A stretch of 64,000 bases of DNA from Alphaproteobacteria bacterium (GCA_016124335.1 WGNX01000008.1:1-64000), one strand, 5' to 3'. Shown: positions 28,071 to 37,219, counted from the stretch's first letter. The notes: generated by a model from the letters alone, not told the origin. A program made the numbers and translations.

Positions 28071-28084
28071 TCCGGATTCCGGAC
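28070..28084. promoter_or_regulatory. Perfect palindrome upstream of the HxlR-type regulator
   Basis: GTCCGGA-T-TCCGGAC is a perfect inverted repeat with 7-base arms, beginning at the last base of the preceding gene's stop and ending 35 bases before the HxlR-family start. HxlR regulators bind short palindromes and often control their own gene, so it is a candidate operator. It could also help end the upstream transcript, though no T-run follows. Confidence 0.4.
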
Positions 28085-28119
28085 CGGACAGGCCGAACGC
28101 TATTTGCTAGCTTCCGGCC

Positions 28120-28782
28120 ATGATCGGATATGGACAATTCTGCGCCATCGCGCGCGCGCACGAGCTTCTCTGCGGACGCTGGACGCTGCTGGTCGTCCGC
28201 GAAATCCTGCTCGGCAGCGCCCGCTTCGGCGAGATCCGCCGCGGCATCCCGCGCATTTCGCGAACCGTCCTTTCCGAACGCCTGCGCACGCTGGTCGAGG
28301 CCGGCGCGCTCGCGCGGCGCGAAACGCCCTCGGGCCCCGAATACGCGCTGGCACCCGCCGGTGAGGAACTGATCGGGATGATCAAGGCGCTGGGCATGTG
28401 GGGCCAGCGCTGGCTGCCGCGCCGGGCGACGGAGGAGGACAATGACCTCGATCCCGTCCTTCTCGACATGCGCCGCCGCGCCCGGCTCGACGCGCTTCCC
28501 CGACAGCCGTTCGTCGTGCGCTTCGAGATCGGCCGCGAGCGCCGCCGTTTCCTGCTGCTGCGCCGGATGGAAGCCTCGGTGTGCGATATCGACCAGGGCT
28601 ATCCCGAACGCCTCGTCGTGAAGGGGCCGCTGGCGGCACTCGTCGCGTGGTGGCGCGGCGACGTCGATTTCGACGGCGCACGGCGCATGGGCCTCGGCGT
28701 TTCCGGCAGCGAGCGGCACGTGCGTGCGTTCCCGGGCTGGTTCGAGCGCTACCTGTTTGCCGACGTGGCCTCGGCGGCATGA
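28120..28782 (+). CDS. HxlR-family transcriptional regulator with SCP2-like C-terminal domain
   Basis: 220 residues. Residues 1-105 form an HxlR winged helix: CAIARAHELLCGRWTLLVVREILLG, then FGEIRRGIPRISRTVLSERL. The second half (about 120-215) resembles a sterol-carrier-2-like domain, with alternating strands and the GPLAALVAWWRGDVDFDGA segment, and may bind a lipid-like ligand. A perfect palindrome lies upstream. Its stop overlaps the start of a GNAT gene by four bases, so the acetyltransferase is its likely co-regulated partner. Confidence 0.87.
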   Translation: MIGYGQFCAIARAHELLCGRWTLLVVREILLGSARFGEIRRGIPRISRTVLSERLRTLVEAGALARRETPSGPEYALAPAGEELIGMIKALGMWGQRWLPRRATEEDNDLDPVLLDMRRRARLDALPRQPFVVRFEIGRERRRFLLLRRMEASVCDIDQGYPERLVVKGPLAALVAWWRGDVDFDGARRMGLGVSGSERHVRAFPGWFERYLFADVASAA

Positions 28783-29468
28783 GCACGCCGGCAGACACCC
28801 TCGACCGGCCGGTCCTGTCGGCGCTGACGGGCGGGCACCGCCATCTCGCGCTGCGCGGCAGGCATGTCCTGCGCTATCCGGCCGAAATCGCGCCGTTTGC
28901 GGAGCTGCTGGAGCAAACGGATCGCGCCCGGCGCGAACTGCGCGAGATGGCCGGCGCCGGGCCCGTGGCGATGCTTTATCCCGAAACGGTCGAACCGCCG
29001 CCGGTCGAGGGGCTCGACACCAGGCTTGTCGCCAAGGTCCTGCAGATGATCGCGACGGTGCCGCAGGCGCGCGAGCCCGGCTTTGCGCCCGAACCGCTGG
29101 GTGCGGTCGACGTACCCGCGATGTTGGAGCTGACGGCGCTGACCAAGCCCGGCCCCTTCTTCGCGCGCACGCACGAGCTGGGCTGCTATATCGGCGTGCG
29201 TTCGGGCGGGCGGCTTGCCGCGATGGCGGGCGAACGGATGCGGCCGGATGGTTTCACCGAGATCAGTGCGGTGTGCGTCCATCCCGATCTCCGCGGCAAG
29301 GGCCATGCGGCGGCCTTGATCAAGGAATTGATGGCGCGCATCGCCGCGCGCGGCGAGCGCTCGTTCCTTCACCTGTTCGCCGACAACGTTGCCGCGCGCT
29401 CGCTTTACGAGCGGCTCGGCTTCGTCGCGCGCACCACGTTCAGCCTTGGCATCTATCAGGCGCCCTAG
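28779..29468 (+). CDS. GNAT-family N-acetyltransferase
   Basis: 229 residues. The N-terminal half is divergent and contains a MLYPETVEPPPVEGLDTRL segment. The GNAT core is in the second half: ISAVCVHPDLRGKGHAAALIKELM (acetyl-CoA motif RGKGHA) and LFADNVAARSLYERLGFVAR. The acetyl acceptor is unknown. It begins inside the stop of the HxlR-type gene and ends by overlapping the convergent ABC transporter gene by four bases. Confidence 0.87.
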   Translation: MSTPADTLDRPVLSALTGGHRHLALRGRHVLRYPAEIAPFAELLEQTDRARRELREMAGAGPVAMLYPETVEPPPVEGLDTRLVAKVLQMIATVPQAREPGFAPEPLGAVDVPAMLELTALTKPGPFFARTHELGCYIGVRSGGRLAAMAGERMRPDGFTEISAVCVHPDLRGKGHAAALIKELMARIAARGERSFLHLFADNVAARSLYERLGFVARTTFSLGIYQAP

Positions 29469-31213
29469 ACGACCGCCAGCCGTGCCGGCGTGCCTTCGCC
29501 GCCCTTGCGCTCGACATGCCAGAACGACTTGTGGAACGCCTTAAGTGACGGCCGGTGGCCGATGCTGACGATGGCGGTCTTCGGCAGCCGGTCCGACATC
29601 AGGCGATAGACATGTTCTTCGGTCGCCTCGTCGAGTGCCGATGTCGCCTCGTCGAGGAACAGGAACGCGGGCTTGGCGAGGAGTGCGCGTGCCACGGCCA
29701 GGCGCTGCTGTTCGCCCGGCGACAGGCGCTGGCCCCAATGCGCGACCTCGTCGAGCCGGCCGACAAGCTGGGGCAGGCGCACGTCGACAAGCGTGGCGTC
29801 GAGCGTTTCGTCGCCGGCACCGTTGGCATTGGGATAGAGCAGCGCCTCGCGCAGCGTGCCGATGGGCATATACGGCTTCTGCGGCAGGAACAGCACCGTG
29901 CCGCGCGGCGGCAGCGCGACATGCCCGCGCCCGAACGGCCAGATCCCGGCGAGCACGCGGAACAGCGTGCTCTTGCCCGAGCCCGAATCGCCCGTCAGCA
30001 GCACGCGGTCGCCGGGCGACACATGCGCGCTCGCGCCTGCGATCAGCGTCGCCCCGCCCGGCAGGCCCACATCGACATTCTCGATCGCCAGCGTGCCATC
30101 GGCCGACGGCGTTTCCTGAAGGGCGGAAACCCCGGCCGCCGCCTCGGCCTCGGCGACGGCGGTTTCGAAATCGAGCAGGCGGTCGACGACCGATTTCCAG
30201 TCCGCGAGCGAGGCATAGGCCTGCACGAAAAACGACAGCGCGCCCTGCACCTGCCCGAAGGCCGATGCCGTCTGCATCAGCCCGCCCAGCGGCATCGCGC
30301 CCGAGAAATAGCGCGGGGCCGCGACGATGAAGGGGAAGACGATGGCAAGCTGGTTGAAAAGGCTGGTGAACAGGTTGAGCTTCAGCCCCGCCCACATCAG
30401 CGCGTACCAGTTGGAAACGACACCGGCGAACCGGCCCGCGAAATTCGCGCGTTCGCGCCCTTCGCCGCCATAGAGCGCCACCTGCTCCGCGTTCTCACGC
30501 AAGCGCACCAGCGCGAAGCGGAAATCGGCTTCGTAGCGCTGCTGGGCGTAGTTGAGCGGAACGAGCGGCTTGCCCACCAGATGCGTGAGCCACGTGCCCG
30601 CGACCGAATAGACCAATGCGAACCACACCATGTAGCCGGGGATCGCGATGTCGCGGCCGAACAGCGCGATCGAGAAATCGCCCGACAGGCCCCACAGGAT
30701 CGTCAGGAACGCACCCAGCGTCAGCACCGAGCTGATGAGCTGCGTGATCAGGCCCAGCGTCGTCGACACGAACATCCGCACGTCTTCGGCGATGCGCTGG
30801 TCGGGGTTGTCGGTATCGGCACCCGTCACCTGGAAACGGTAATAGACGCGGCCCCCCAGCCACGCGTCGATGTAGCGGCGCGTCAGCCAGTCGCGCCAGC
30901 GGATCTGGAGCCACAGGCTGAACCAGCGCGTGGCGACGAAGTTGAAGATGAAGAGTGCGGCAAGCCAGCCGAACACGCCGAACTGCCGCCAGAAATCCGG
31001 CTCGTTCTTTTCCTGCAGCGCGTTGTAGAACGCGTTGTTCCAGGAATTGAACAGCACCTCGAGATAGACTCCGCCCAGCGTGAGCCCGATCACCACGGCG
31101 AACAGCGCGCGTGCGGGCCAGCGGTCTTCGGAAGACCAGTAGGGACGCGTGAGGCGCCACAGGCGCCCGAGGAACGTCGCAAGCCCGACATGCGGGCGCG
31201 GTTGGGACTGCAT
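29465..31213 (-). CDS. SbmA/BacA-like ABC transporter (fused permease and ATPase)
   Basis: 582 residues. An N-terminal ABC_membrane_2-type domain with about six helices (VGLATFLGRLWRLTRPYWSS start, SWNNAFYNALQ and TRWFSLWLQIRWRDWLTRRY) is of the SbmA/BacA/YddA kind. The ATPase follows, with Walker A GDSGSGKSTL, signature LSPGEQQRLAVARALL and Walker B FLFLDEATSALDE. Relatives import peptides or act in very-long-chain fatty acid envelope modification. Unlike SbmA it carries its own ATPase, as in the YddA/BclA group. ATG 31213 is the only start near a sensible N-terminus. Confidence 0.9.
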   Translation of the reverse strand: MQSQPRPHVGLATFLGRLWRLTRPYWSSEDRWPARALFAVVIGLTLGGVYLEVLFNSWNNAFYNALQEKNEPDFWRQFGVFGWLAALFIFNFVATRWFSLWLQIRWRDWLTRRYIDAWLGGRVYYRFQVTGADTDNPDQRIAEDVRMFVSTTLGLITQLISSVLTLGAFLTILWGLSGDFSIALFGRDIAIPGYMVWFALVYSVAGTWLTHLVGKPLVPLNYAQQRYEADFRFALVRLRENAEQVALYGGEGRERANFAGRFAGVVSNWYALMWAGLKLNLFTSLFNQLAIVFPFIVAAPRYFSGAMPLGGLMQTASAFGQVQGALSFFVQAYASLADWKSVVDRLLDFETAVAEAEAAAGVSALQETPSADGTLAIENVDVGLPGGATLIAGASAHVSPGDRVLLTGDSGSGKSTLFRVLAGIWPFGRGHVALPPRGTVLFLPQKPYMPIGTLREALLYPNANGAGDETLDATLVDVRLPQLVGRLDEVAHWGQRLSPGEQQRLAVARALLAKPAFLFLDEATSALDEATEEHVYRLMSDRLPKTAIVSIGHRPSLKAFHKSFWHVERKGGEGTPARLAVV

Positions 31214-31299
31214 GGAGACCGGATAACTCCTGAACGAGGCGCAAGGAAGGCGCGGCAGCCTAGACCCGCGCGTTCGTTCCCGGCAAGCGCGCCTCCGTT

Positions 31300-31962
31300 T
31301 CAGCCCTTGTCGAGCCGCAATCGCGCCACGCGTTTGGCATCGTCCGGCACCGTCCGTTCGCCGTCGGGCCGCAAGACCGCAAGGAAGCGCATGCGGCCGG
31401 GCTCCTGCGCGAACGTAAAGGGGAGTACAAGGCGGTGCCAGGCGACGATCGGCTGCCACACGGGCGCGGCACTCCACGTCGTCACCGGGATGCCGCGCTC
31501 GCGCGCCAGCGAATAGACGACATGATAGAGGAGCGGGGCGGGCGTGCGCGTGCGCATGGCCATTTCGCGCACGGTCTCGCCGCGATAGTCGTGCTGCGCC
31601 GATTGCGCGATCGCCGAGCCGTAGAGCGCGAAGCGGAAATCCCCGCCGACCGGATCGACGACCACGAGATTGACCATCTCGACGCCGAGATCCTCGGCAT
31701 GCAGGCTGCGCCAGTCGGGTATCGCGGCCGCCCCGCACAGGCCCTGCCAGTACGCCAGTGCCACGCGCAGCGCGCCCTCGGGAAGATCAGCCGGCGTCGG
31801 TCTCCAGATCACGCGGGGCGGCGGGGCCGAGTCCCTCGCGAACCAGTCGGCCAGCGGCGCGATGTCGTCCGCCGCCAGTGCGGCGCGCGCGCGCGCGAAG
31901 GCGGCGTCGTATGCGCGCGCATACGCACCCGGATTTTCGTGAATGGCTTCGCCAAGTTCCAT
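31300..31962 (-). CDS. PAS_5-like domain protein
   Basis: 220 residues and soluble. The pattern LAYWQGLCGAAAIPDWRSLHAEDLG followed by VNLVVVDPVGGDFRFALYGSAIAQ and DYRGETVREMAM resembles the PAS_5 family common in alphaproteobacteria, a sensory fold of unknown ligand. No output domain is attached. It lies 25 bases after the mmcB stop in the same direction, so it may be the third gene of that unit. Confidence is moderate for the fold and low for function. Confidence 0.65.
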   Translation of the reverse strand: MELGEAIHENPGAYARAYDAAFARARAALAADDIAPLADWFARDSAPPPRVIWRPTPADLPEGALRVALAYWQGLCGAAAIPDWRSLHAEDLGVEMVNLVVVDPVGGDFRFALYGSAIAQSAQHDYRGETVREMAMRTRTPAPLLYHVVYSLARERGIPVTTWSAAPVWQPIVAWHRLVLPFTFAQEPGRMRFLAVLRPDGERTVPDDAKRVARLRLDKG

Positions 31963-31988
31963 GCCGGCGCGATGCTAGCCGCCCAAGC

Positions 31989-32438
31989 TTAATAAATCCC
32001 TTCCTGGGTCGCGTCGGGATCGCTCATCCGGTGCAGGCGCTGGCCGGCGAGCTTTGCAAATCGCAGGATCAAGGCCTTGCGCCGGGCGGTGACGATGGTA
32101 GGGCAGACCGAGAAGTCGCGCCGGATCGCGCCGTCATAGGCATCCGCGACGATCAATCCGGCTTCTTCCGGCAGCAGCTCGATGGGGAAATCGGCCGGTA
32201 CGGCGAAGGCGAACAGGTCGCACCATTCGAGATACTCGGTCCATTTGCGGTCGGCACGGAAATCGGCGGCCGACGACTTGATCTCGACGATCGCCACGCG
32301 CGAATTTTCCGAAAGCGCGAGAAGGTCGGCGCGCCGCCCGCTGGCGAGCGGAAATTCGGGAAGTGCGGTCCAGCCCAGCCGCGCCAGAAGGCGCTGCGTG
32401 CCGCGCGCGACCGCGCGGGCGACCGGCTCGTCGCTCAC
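31989..32438 (-). CDS. mmcB: MmcB-family DNA repair protein (PD-(D/E)xK nuclease-like)
   Basis: 149 residues from GTG 32438. The nuclease-like motif is visible: Asp38 in GRRADLLAL and Glu52-x-Lys54 in VAIVEIKSS. The SSAADFRADRKWTEYLEWCD segment is characteristic of MmcB, a damage-related alphaproteobacterial family. Its GTG overlaps the stop of the large unknown gene upstream (GTGA), so the two proteins are probably made together. Role in repair is taken from the family; the direct substrate is unknown. Confidence 0.85.
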   Translation of the reverse strand: MSDEPVARAVARGTQRLLARLGWTALPEFPLASGRRADLLALSENSRVAIVEIKSSAADFRADRKWTEYLEWCDLFAFAVPADFPIELLPEEAGLIVADAYDGAIRRDFSVCPTIVTARRKALILRFAKLAGQRLHRMSDPDATQEGIY

Positions 32439-34204
32439 ATGAAGCCGGCCTGGCGCATCAGCACGAACAGGTCGCGCTGCGCGCGCGCCTTTTCGGCCGG
32501 ATCGGTGATGTCGGCCACGACCTCGCCTTCGAAATTCGGGCGCTTGAGCATGCCAACAATGATTTCGCGCGCGAGGTTGGAGGCCTTGCCCGGCGGCAGC
32601 GAGGTGGGCAGGCACATCTTCATCAGCATCATCGTGCGCATGCGCAGGGGCCGCGCGGGATCGTCGATCTTCTCGAGGATGCGCTCGGACTTGACGTAGT
32701 GGACAAGCAGGTCGTCGAGCCGGTTGCAGATGCGCTCGACATGCTCGAGCGGCAGCGGCGCCTTGCGGATCTCGTTCCACACCAGCGTGATGCCGGCCAT
32801 CTTCTCGTTTGGCGGCAGGCGCGCCTTGACGATGTCGGAGATCGATTCGACCTTCACCAGCACGTCGTCGATCAGGCCAAACGTCTCTTCGGGATATTGC
32901 TGGCCGGTCGGGCACTGGGTCAGCGCGATCATGAAGCGCGTCTTGCGCACGGGATTGAGCATCACCATGCAGATCCACGCCGCCGCGGCGCGATAGCCGG
33001 CGCCGCCGCCGCGGTTGAGGATGCGCATCTTGCGCTGGACGAGCGCGTCGACCATGTCGGTGCCGCCGAAGATCTGGTCGCCGTCGGGCACCAGCCGGTC
33101 GAGCAGGGTGCGGAAGCTCGGCACCTCCTGCTCGGGGTCGCTGCGAATCAGCGGGTTGGCACCCATCATCATCAGGCGAACGCGTTCGACAAGCACGCGC
33201 GCGCAGTTGGGCAGCCGGCCCGCCGCGATCAGGCGCGCGATCTTGGCGATCCGGTCCTCGTCGCCACCCGACGCGGAATTGGGTGCTTCGGTGTTGGCGC
33301 CCGGCGGCGGGGTTTCCCACTTGCCCTGCGCCAGATCGAGCAGCTTGGTGATGGCGGCCATCAGGCTGGGCTGTTCGCCCAGCAGGTCCTGGATCACGCT
33401 GGACGTGCCCAGCACGTCGCACACGAAATCGTCGAGCCGGCGGGCGGCTTCGTCGTCCTGGCTGTCCTCGGCCCACATCAGCGCACGGTCGAGCTTGCCA
33501 AGGAAGCTGCGGATGTCGATCAGTTCGCGGCTGACCGCAACGCGGAAAAGGAACGTCGCGTTCTTCGGATCGTCGCCGGCACCCGGTGCGATCTTGGCGA
33601 ATGTCTGGTCGACGCCCAGCTGCTTGATCGAAGGCAGCGGGATGTTCTCGACCTCCTTGGCGCGCTTGGTGAGTTCGCCAAGGAACCCGTAGAGCGCATC
33701 GCGCCGCTGGATGACGGTGGCGCCGCCGGGGCCGGCGGAGGCCTGCAACGTGGCCAGCTGGCCGACGGCACTCGTCATCAGCGAATCGGAGTCCTGGACG
33801 CGCTTGATTTCGCGGTAATTGTGCAGGACCTCGATCGGGGTCAGGTTCTGCTTGTCGAGATATTGGCGGAACAGGCGGTTGAGCGCCATGCGCGCGGCCA
33901 GTTCGCAGCAATCGTCGGCCGACTGGCAGACCGGGGAGGAATCGATCTGCTGGACGGTAAGCTTCTCTTCCTTCTTTTCCTTGGTCTTGGTGAAGACCAC
34001 GGCCTCGGACGAGCCGGTATTTCCCTGCTTTTCGCGGATGACCTTGACGCCCATCACCTCGCGCTTTTCGAGCTGCTTGCGCGCGAAAGCCTCTGCCTCC
34101 TGCTGGTTGGAAAGGCTGGTTTCGATGATCCAGCGATTTTCCCGCAGGCAGTGGACTTCGAAATTTTCCCGTTTACTGAACAGTGCCAAGGCTTCCGTCT
34201 CCAC
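32435..34204 (-). CDS. Large protein of unknown function coupled to mmcB
   Basis: About 589 residues from GTG 34204, which gives an N-terminus VETEALALFSKRENFEVHCL; the reading frame runs further up but has no ATG or GTG there. No signal peptide or membrane helix. Residues 20-110 are charged and include a Lys-rich KTKEKKEEK stretch; the rest is mostly helical (CELAARMALNRLFRQYLDK, then ARLPPNEKMAGITLVWNEIR). A Pro/Ala/Ser-rich linker lies near the middle. I do not recognise the family. The GTGA overlap with mmcB and a divergent gap to gloB suggest a dedicated operon of unknown purpose. Confidence 0.75.
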   Translation of the reverse strand: METEALALFSKRENFEVHCLRENRWIIETSLSNQQEAEAFARKQLEKREVMGVKVIREKQGNTGSSEAVVFTKTKEKKEEKLTVQQIDSSPVCQSADDCCELAARMALNRLFRQYLDKQNLTPIEVLHNYREIKRVQDSDSLMTSAVGQLATLQASAGPGGATVIQRRDALYGFLGELTKRAKEVENIPLPSIKQLGVDQTFAKIAPGAGDDPKNATFLFRVAVSRELIDIRSFLGKLDRALMWAEDSQDDEAARRLDDFVCDVLGTSSVIQDLLGEQPSLMAAITKLLDLAQGKWETPPPGANTEAPNSASGGDEDRIAKIARLIAAGRLPNCARVLVERVRLMMMGANPLIRSDPEQEVPSFRTLLDRLVPDGDQIFGGTDMVDALVQRKMRILNRGGGAGYRAAAAWICMVMLNPVRKTRFMIALTQCPTGQQYPEETFGLIDDVLVKVESISDIVKARLPPNEKMAGITLVWNEIRKAPLPLEHVERICNRLDDLLVHYVKSERILEKIDDPARPLRMRTMMLMKMCLPTSLPPGKASNLAREIIVGMLKRPNFEGEVVADITDPAEKARAQRDLFVLMRQAGFM

Positions 34205-34269
34205 CCAACGGGGCGATATTAACGTTCGTGGGTTCTCCGGTACAATGGTTGCGTTACAATAGTACGCCA

Positions 34270-35031
34270 ATGGAAATCGAACGCATCCCCTGCCGCAAAG
34301 ATAACTACGTTTGGCTCCTTCATGAATCGACGAGCGGCGCCGTTGCCGTTGTCGATCCTGCGGATGCGGAGCCGGTCGAGGCACGCCTTGCTGCACGTGG
34401 CCTGCGGCTCACCCATATCTTGAACACACATCATCATGGCGACCATGTCGGCGGAAATCTTGCGCTGAAAGCCCGCTGGAATTGCAAAATTATCGGCCCG
34501 CGCGCCGACGCCGCAAGGATTCCCGGAATTGATGCCGAGGTTGGCGACGGCGATATGTATGACATCGGCGGCGCGCCGGCGAAGGTCTTCGACGTGCCGG
34601 GCCACACGCGCGGCCATATCGCGTACTGGTTCGCGAAGGACCGCGCACTCTTCTGCGGCGACACGATTTTTGCGCTCGGCTGCGGTCGGCTGTTCGAAGG
34701 CAGCCCGGCGCAGATGTGGAACTCGCTGGGCAAGCTGCGCGCGCTCCCCGACGACACGCAAGTCTACTGCGCCCACGAATATACGCAGTCGAACGCGCGC
34801 TTCGCCGTGCATGTCGATCCGGGCAACGTCGCACTGGCCGCGCGCGCGAAAGAAATCGACATCGCCCGCGCGCGGGGAGAGGCTACGGTGCCCTCGCCGT
34901 TGGGCCTTGAAAAGCGCACGAACCCGTTCCTGCGGGCCGACGATCCGGGCCTTGCGGCGGCCGTGGGGCTGACAGGCGCGCCGCCCGAAGCGGTTTTCGC
35001 GGCCGTTCGTGCGGCCAAGGACCAGTTCTGA
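34270..35031 (+). CDS. gloB: Hydroxyacylglutathione hydrolase (glyoxalase II)
   Basis: 253 residues. It hydrolyses S-D-lactoylglutathione to lactate and glutathione, completing methylglyoxal detoxification. The metal site is intact: THHHGDHVGG (THxHxDH type), the VPGHTRGHIAYWF His, FCGDTIFALGCGRLFEGSP with the bridging Asp, and the C-terminal CAHEYTQSN. ATG 34270 gives the family N-terminus MEIERIPCRKDNYVWLL. Two TACAAT elements lie just upstream but a good -35 box is not clear. Confidence 0.94.
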   Translation: MEIERIPCRKDNYVWLLHESTSGAVAVVDPADAEPVEARLAARGLRLTHILNTHHHGDHVGGNLALKARWNCKIIGPRADAARIPGIDAEVGDGDMYDIGGAPAKVFDVPGHTRGHIAYWFAKDRALFCGDTIFALGCGRLFEGSPAQMWNSLGKLRALPDDTQVYCAHEYTQSNARFAVHVDPGNVALAARAKEIDIARARGEATVPSPLGLEKRTNPFLRADDPGLAAAVGLTGAPPEAVFAAVRAAKDQF

Positions 35032-35092
35032 CGCAACCGGCCCGTTGCTTTTGCCGTCCGCCCGGGCTTTAACTCCGGTCGAGGCGGAGCCA

Positions 35093-35449
35093 GTGACCAG
35101 CGAATACCGGATAGTCTTTTTCGACGATCGTGAAATCGTCAGTGCGCTCATCGACCATGCGCGCACGCAAGGCACGCGCCTGCCGCCCGGTCAGGTGCGC
35201 CGGATGTCGGTCGCGCGCGGCAGCTTCGACGTGCGGCTCTTTTTCCAGCGCCGCGCCGAGGAGGAAACGCCCCTCGATTTCCATTCCGCGGCGCTCGCGC
35301 AGGCGCTGATCCGCCATTGCAAGAAGAAGGGCATTCCGCTGCCCGTGAAATCGAACAAGGAACTGCGGATGGTCGACGACCGCATCGCCTTCGTCGTCGA
35401 GGTTTCGCGCCCGTCGGGCGACTCGCTGATCCCGATCGAGTACGTCTAG
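35093..35449 (+). CDS. Small conserved-type hypothetical protein
   Basis: 118 residues from GTG 35093, with GAGG eight bases upstream. It is soluble and mixed alpha/beta: TSEYRIVFFDDREIVSALIDHART, LPPGQVRRMSVARGSFDVRLFFQR and a C-terminal DRIAFVVEVSRP. The LIRHCKKKGIPLPVKSNKELRMVDD segment is basic and could contact a nucleic acid or acidic partner. I do not recognise the family. It follows gloB by 61 bases in the same direction. Confidence 0.7.
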   Translation: MTSEYRIVFFDDREIVSALIDHARTQGTRLPPGQVRRMSVARGSFDVRLFFQRRAEEETPLDFHSAALAQALIRHCKKKGIPLPVKSNKELRMVDDRIAFVVEVSRPSGDSLIPIEYV

Positions 35450-35482
35450 CCGACCGTCCGGTCACCCCCGGGCGTGAAGCCG

Positions 35483-36325
35483 TCAGCGATTGCGCTCGAA
35501 AATCATCGCTCCGCCAAGCGCGTCGGAAAGCGCCACGACGCGGCCGCGCGCGGTTTCGCGGCCCGCCGGGGCCTTCGCCAGGTCGGCGCAGGAAAGCGCA
35601 TAGCCCGCGATCCACGGCAGCGAAGGCGGTTCGACGCCGAGGGCCGCGCGCGTGGCCGCCGGATCGCGGAAAACAAGCGTGCCGCGCGACGTGGCAAGCG
35701 CCGGGTGGCCCTCGAACATCGAAGGCAATAGACCGGCATATCGGGCAAAGCGCGCCTGCGCCTCGGCCGGATCGGCGACGCACAGTTCCACGCGCGTGAG
35801 TGCCGTTGCCGTATTCGCGTGCTTGAGCCAGCGCGCCTGCCACAGATATTCGGGCGTCAGCTGTTCGACGAACTGGATGCGGCCTTCCGCCATGGCACCG
35901 GCCGGCGTTCGCACGACCGTGAAGCGCGCGCGCCGCTCGCCCTCGGGCGTGCCGATGGGGCGCGACAGCGCCACCGGTTCCATCGGGCCGAAGCCGCCGG
36001 CGGCAAGCCGCGCATGGTCGCCCGCAGGATCGGCCGTGCCGAAGGCGATCAGCTGGACGCCCACATAACGCGCGATGCCCGCGCGCAGCGTGGCGGCATT
36101 GGGCGTATCGGCGGTGGGGGCAAGGAATTCGAGATAGCCATTTTCCAGCATCACGCAGTGATTGCCGGTTCCCGCGGGCACCGGCGGATCGCCCACGCTC
36201 TGCGCCGAAAAGGGCGTGACGGTGAAGCCAAGCGCTTCAAGTGCGGTATTGGCCGCGGCCGCCGCGGGCACCCAATGGGCGATATGGTCGAGGACGAGCG
36301 CGCCCTTTTCCGGGCGCTGGCTCAC
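35483..36325 (-). CDS. VOC-superfamily glyoxalase-like protein
   Basis: 280 residues from GTG 36325 (overlapping the upstream MBL gene stop, GTGA). The N-terminal half LDHIAHWVPAAAAANTALEALGFTV and the NHCVMLENGYLEFLAP segment match the Glyoxalase_3-like branch of the VOC superfamily; a second half, VELCVADPAEAQARFARYAGLLPS, repeats the fold. VOC enzymes use a metal for varied chemistry, so the substrate is not inferable. It is last in the DctPQM-MBL-VOC string, so a role in catabolism of the imported acid is likely. Confidence 0.8.
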   Translation of the reverse strand: MSQRPEKGALVLDHIAHWVPAAAAANTALEALGFTVTPFSAQSVGDPPVPAGTGNHCVMLENGYLEFLAPTADTPNAATLRAGIARYVGVQLIAFGTADPAGDHARLAAGGFGPMEPVALSRPIGTPEGERRARFTVVRTPAGAMAEGRIQFVEQLTPEYLWQARWLKHANTATALTRVELCVADPAEAQARFARYAGLLPSMFEGHPALATSRGTLVFRDPAATRAALGVEPPSLPWIAGYALSCADLAKAPAGRETARGRVVALSDALGGAMIFERNR

Positions 36326-37203
36326 GCGCGCGAGCCCAGCGCCAGCGCGCCGTCGCGATGGACGAGCCGGCGCTTGGCGCAGTCGTAGCGCATCAGGTCT
36401 TCGCCCACGACGACGGGGCCCTCGAAACCGGCGCACACCTCGTCAAGCAGGCGGCGCCGGTCGAAGCGCGTGGGTACGAAATGATTGAGGATCAGCAGCT
36501 TCGTCTGCGCCTCGCGTGCGATTCGGCCCAGCCGGTCGGACGGCGTGTGATAGGCGGCGACGGCCGCCACCGTCTCGGCCGAGCGCACGCCGGGTACGGG
36601 CGGCATTTCGCCATGCACGAAGCATTCATGGACCAGCGCGTCGGCGCCGCGCGCAGCCTCGATCAGCGCCGGGCAATAGGCGGTATCGCCGCTGAATACG
36701 GCCTTGTGCCCGTCGGCCTCGAACACGTAGCCGAAGGCATGCTTGACCGGCTGGTGGGCGACGGCAACGGCGCTCACGCGCACGCCGTCTTCGGCCAGTA
36801 CCTCGCCCGGGCCGATCTCGTGTACCTCGATCTCGAAGGCGGCGGTCGATGCGCGCTTCTCGTGCGCGATGCGCTGCGCGCGTTCGGCCGCCCACAGCGC
36901 CATCGTGCCTTCCACGAACGCGCGCGTGCCCGGCGGCCCGAACACGCGCTGCGGGCGTGCGCGGCCCTGATGCCAGCTCGAGATCACGAGCTGGTAGAAA
37001 TCGACCAGATGGTCGGTGTGGAGGTGGGTGAGGAACAGCGCGTCGATCGCGGCACCCTTGGTTCCCGCCTCGACGAGGCGCTGGGTGACGCCCGAGCCGC
37101 AATCGACCAGATAGTGCCGGCCGCGCGCGACGAGAAGGTTCGAGGGACCCCGCCGGTCGGGATCGCATTGCGGGCAGCCCGTGCCCAGCAGGACCAGTTC
37201 CAT
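36322..37203 (-). CDS. MBL-fold metallo-hydrolase, RNase Z-like
   Basis: 293 residues. N-terminus MELVLLGTGCPQCDPDRRG, then the metal motif FLTHLHTDHLVDF (HxHxDH) near residue 60, AVAHQPVKHAFGY, FSGDTAYC and a C-terminal LILNHFVP His, as in the RNase Z/arylsulfatase branch. The GCPQCDPDRRGPSN start is typical of the small-molecule hydrolases, not tRNase Z. It starts 16 bases after dctM and overlaps the VOC gene by four bases, so it likely acts on the compound brought in by the TRAP system. Confidence 0.85.
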   Translation of the reverse strand: MELVLLGTGCPQCDPDRRGPSNLLVARGRHYLVDCGSGVTQRLVEAGTKGAAIDALFLTHLHTDHLVDFYQLVISSWHQGRARPQRVFGPPGTRAFVEGTMALWAAERAQRIAHEKRASTAAFEIEVHEIGPGEVLAEDGVRVSAVAVAHQPVKHAFGYVFEADGHKAVFSGDTAYCPALIEAARGADALVHECFVHGEMPPVPGVRSAETVAAVAAYHTPSDRLGRIAREAQTKLLILNHFVPTRFDRRRLLDEVCAGFEGPVVVGEDLMRYDCAKRRLVHRDGALALGSRA

Positions 37204-37219
37204 GTCGCGTGCCGCGTCC

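Noticed and set aside
34235-34269. TACAAT boxes just before gloB as a promoter
   Set aside because: Two TACAAT copies are present but no -35 box at a proper distance is convincing, so I did not list it as a feature.
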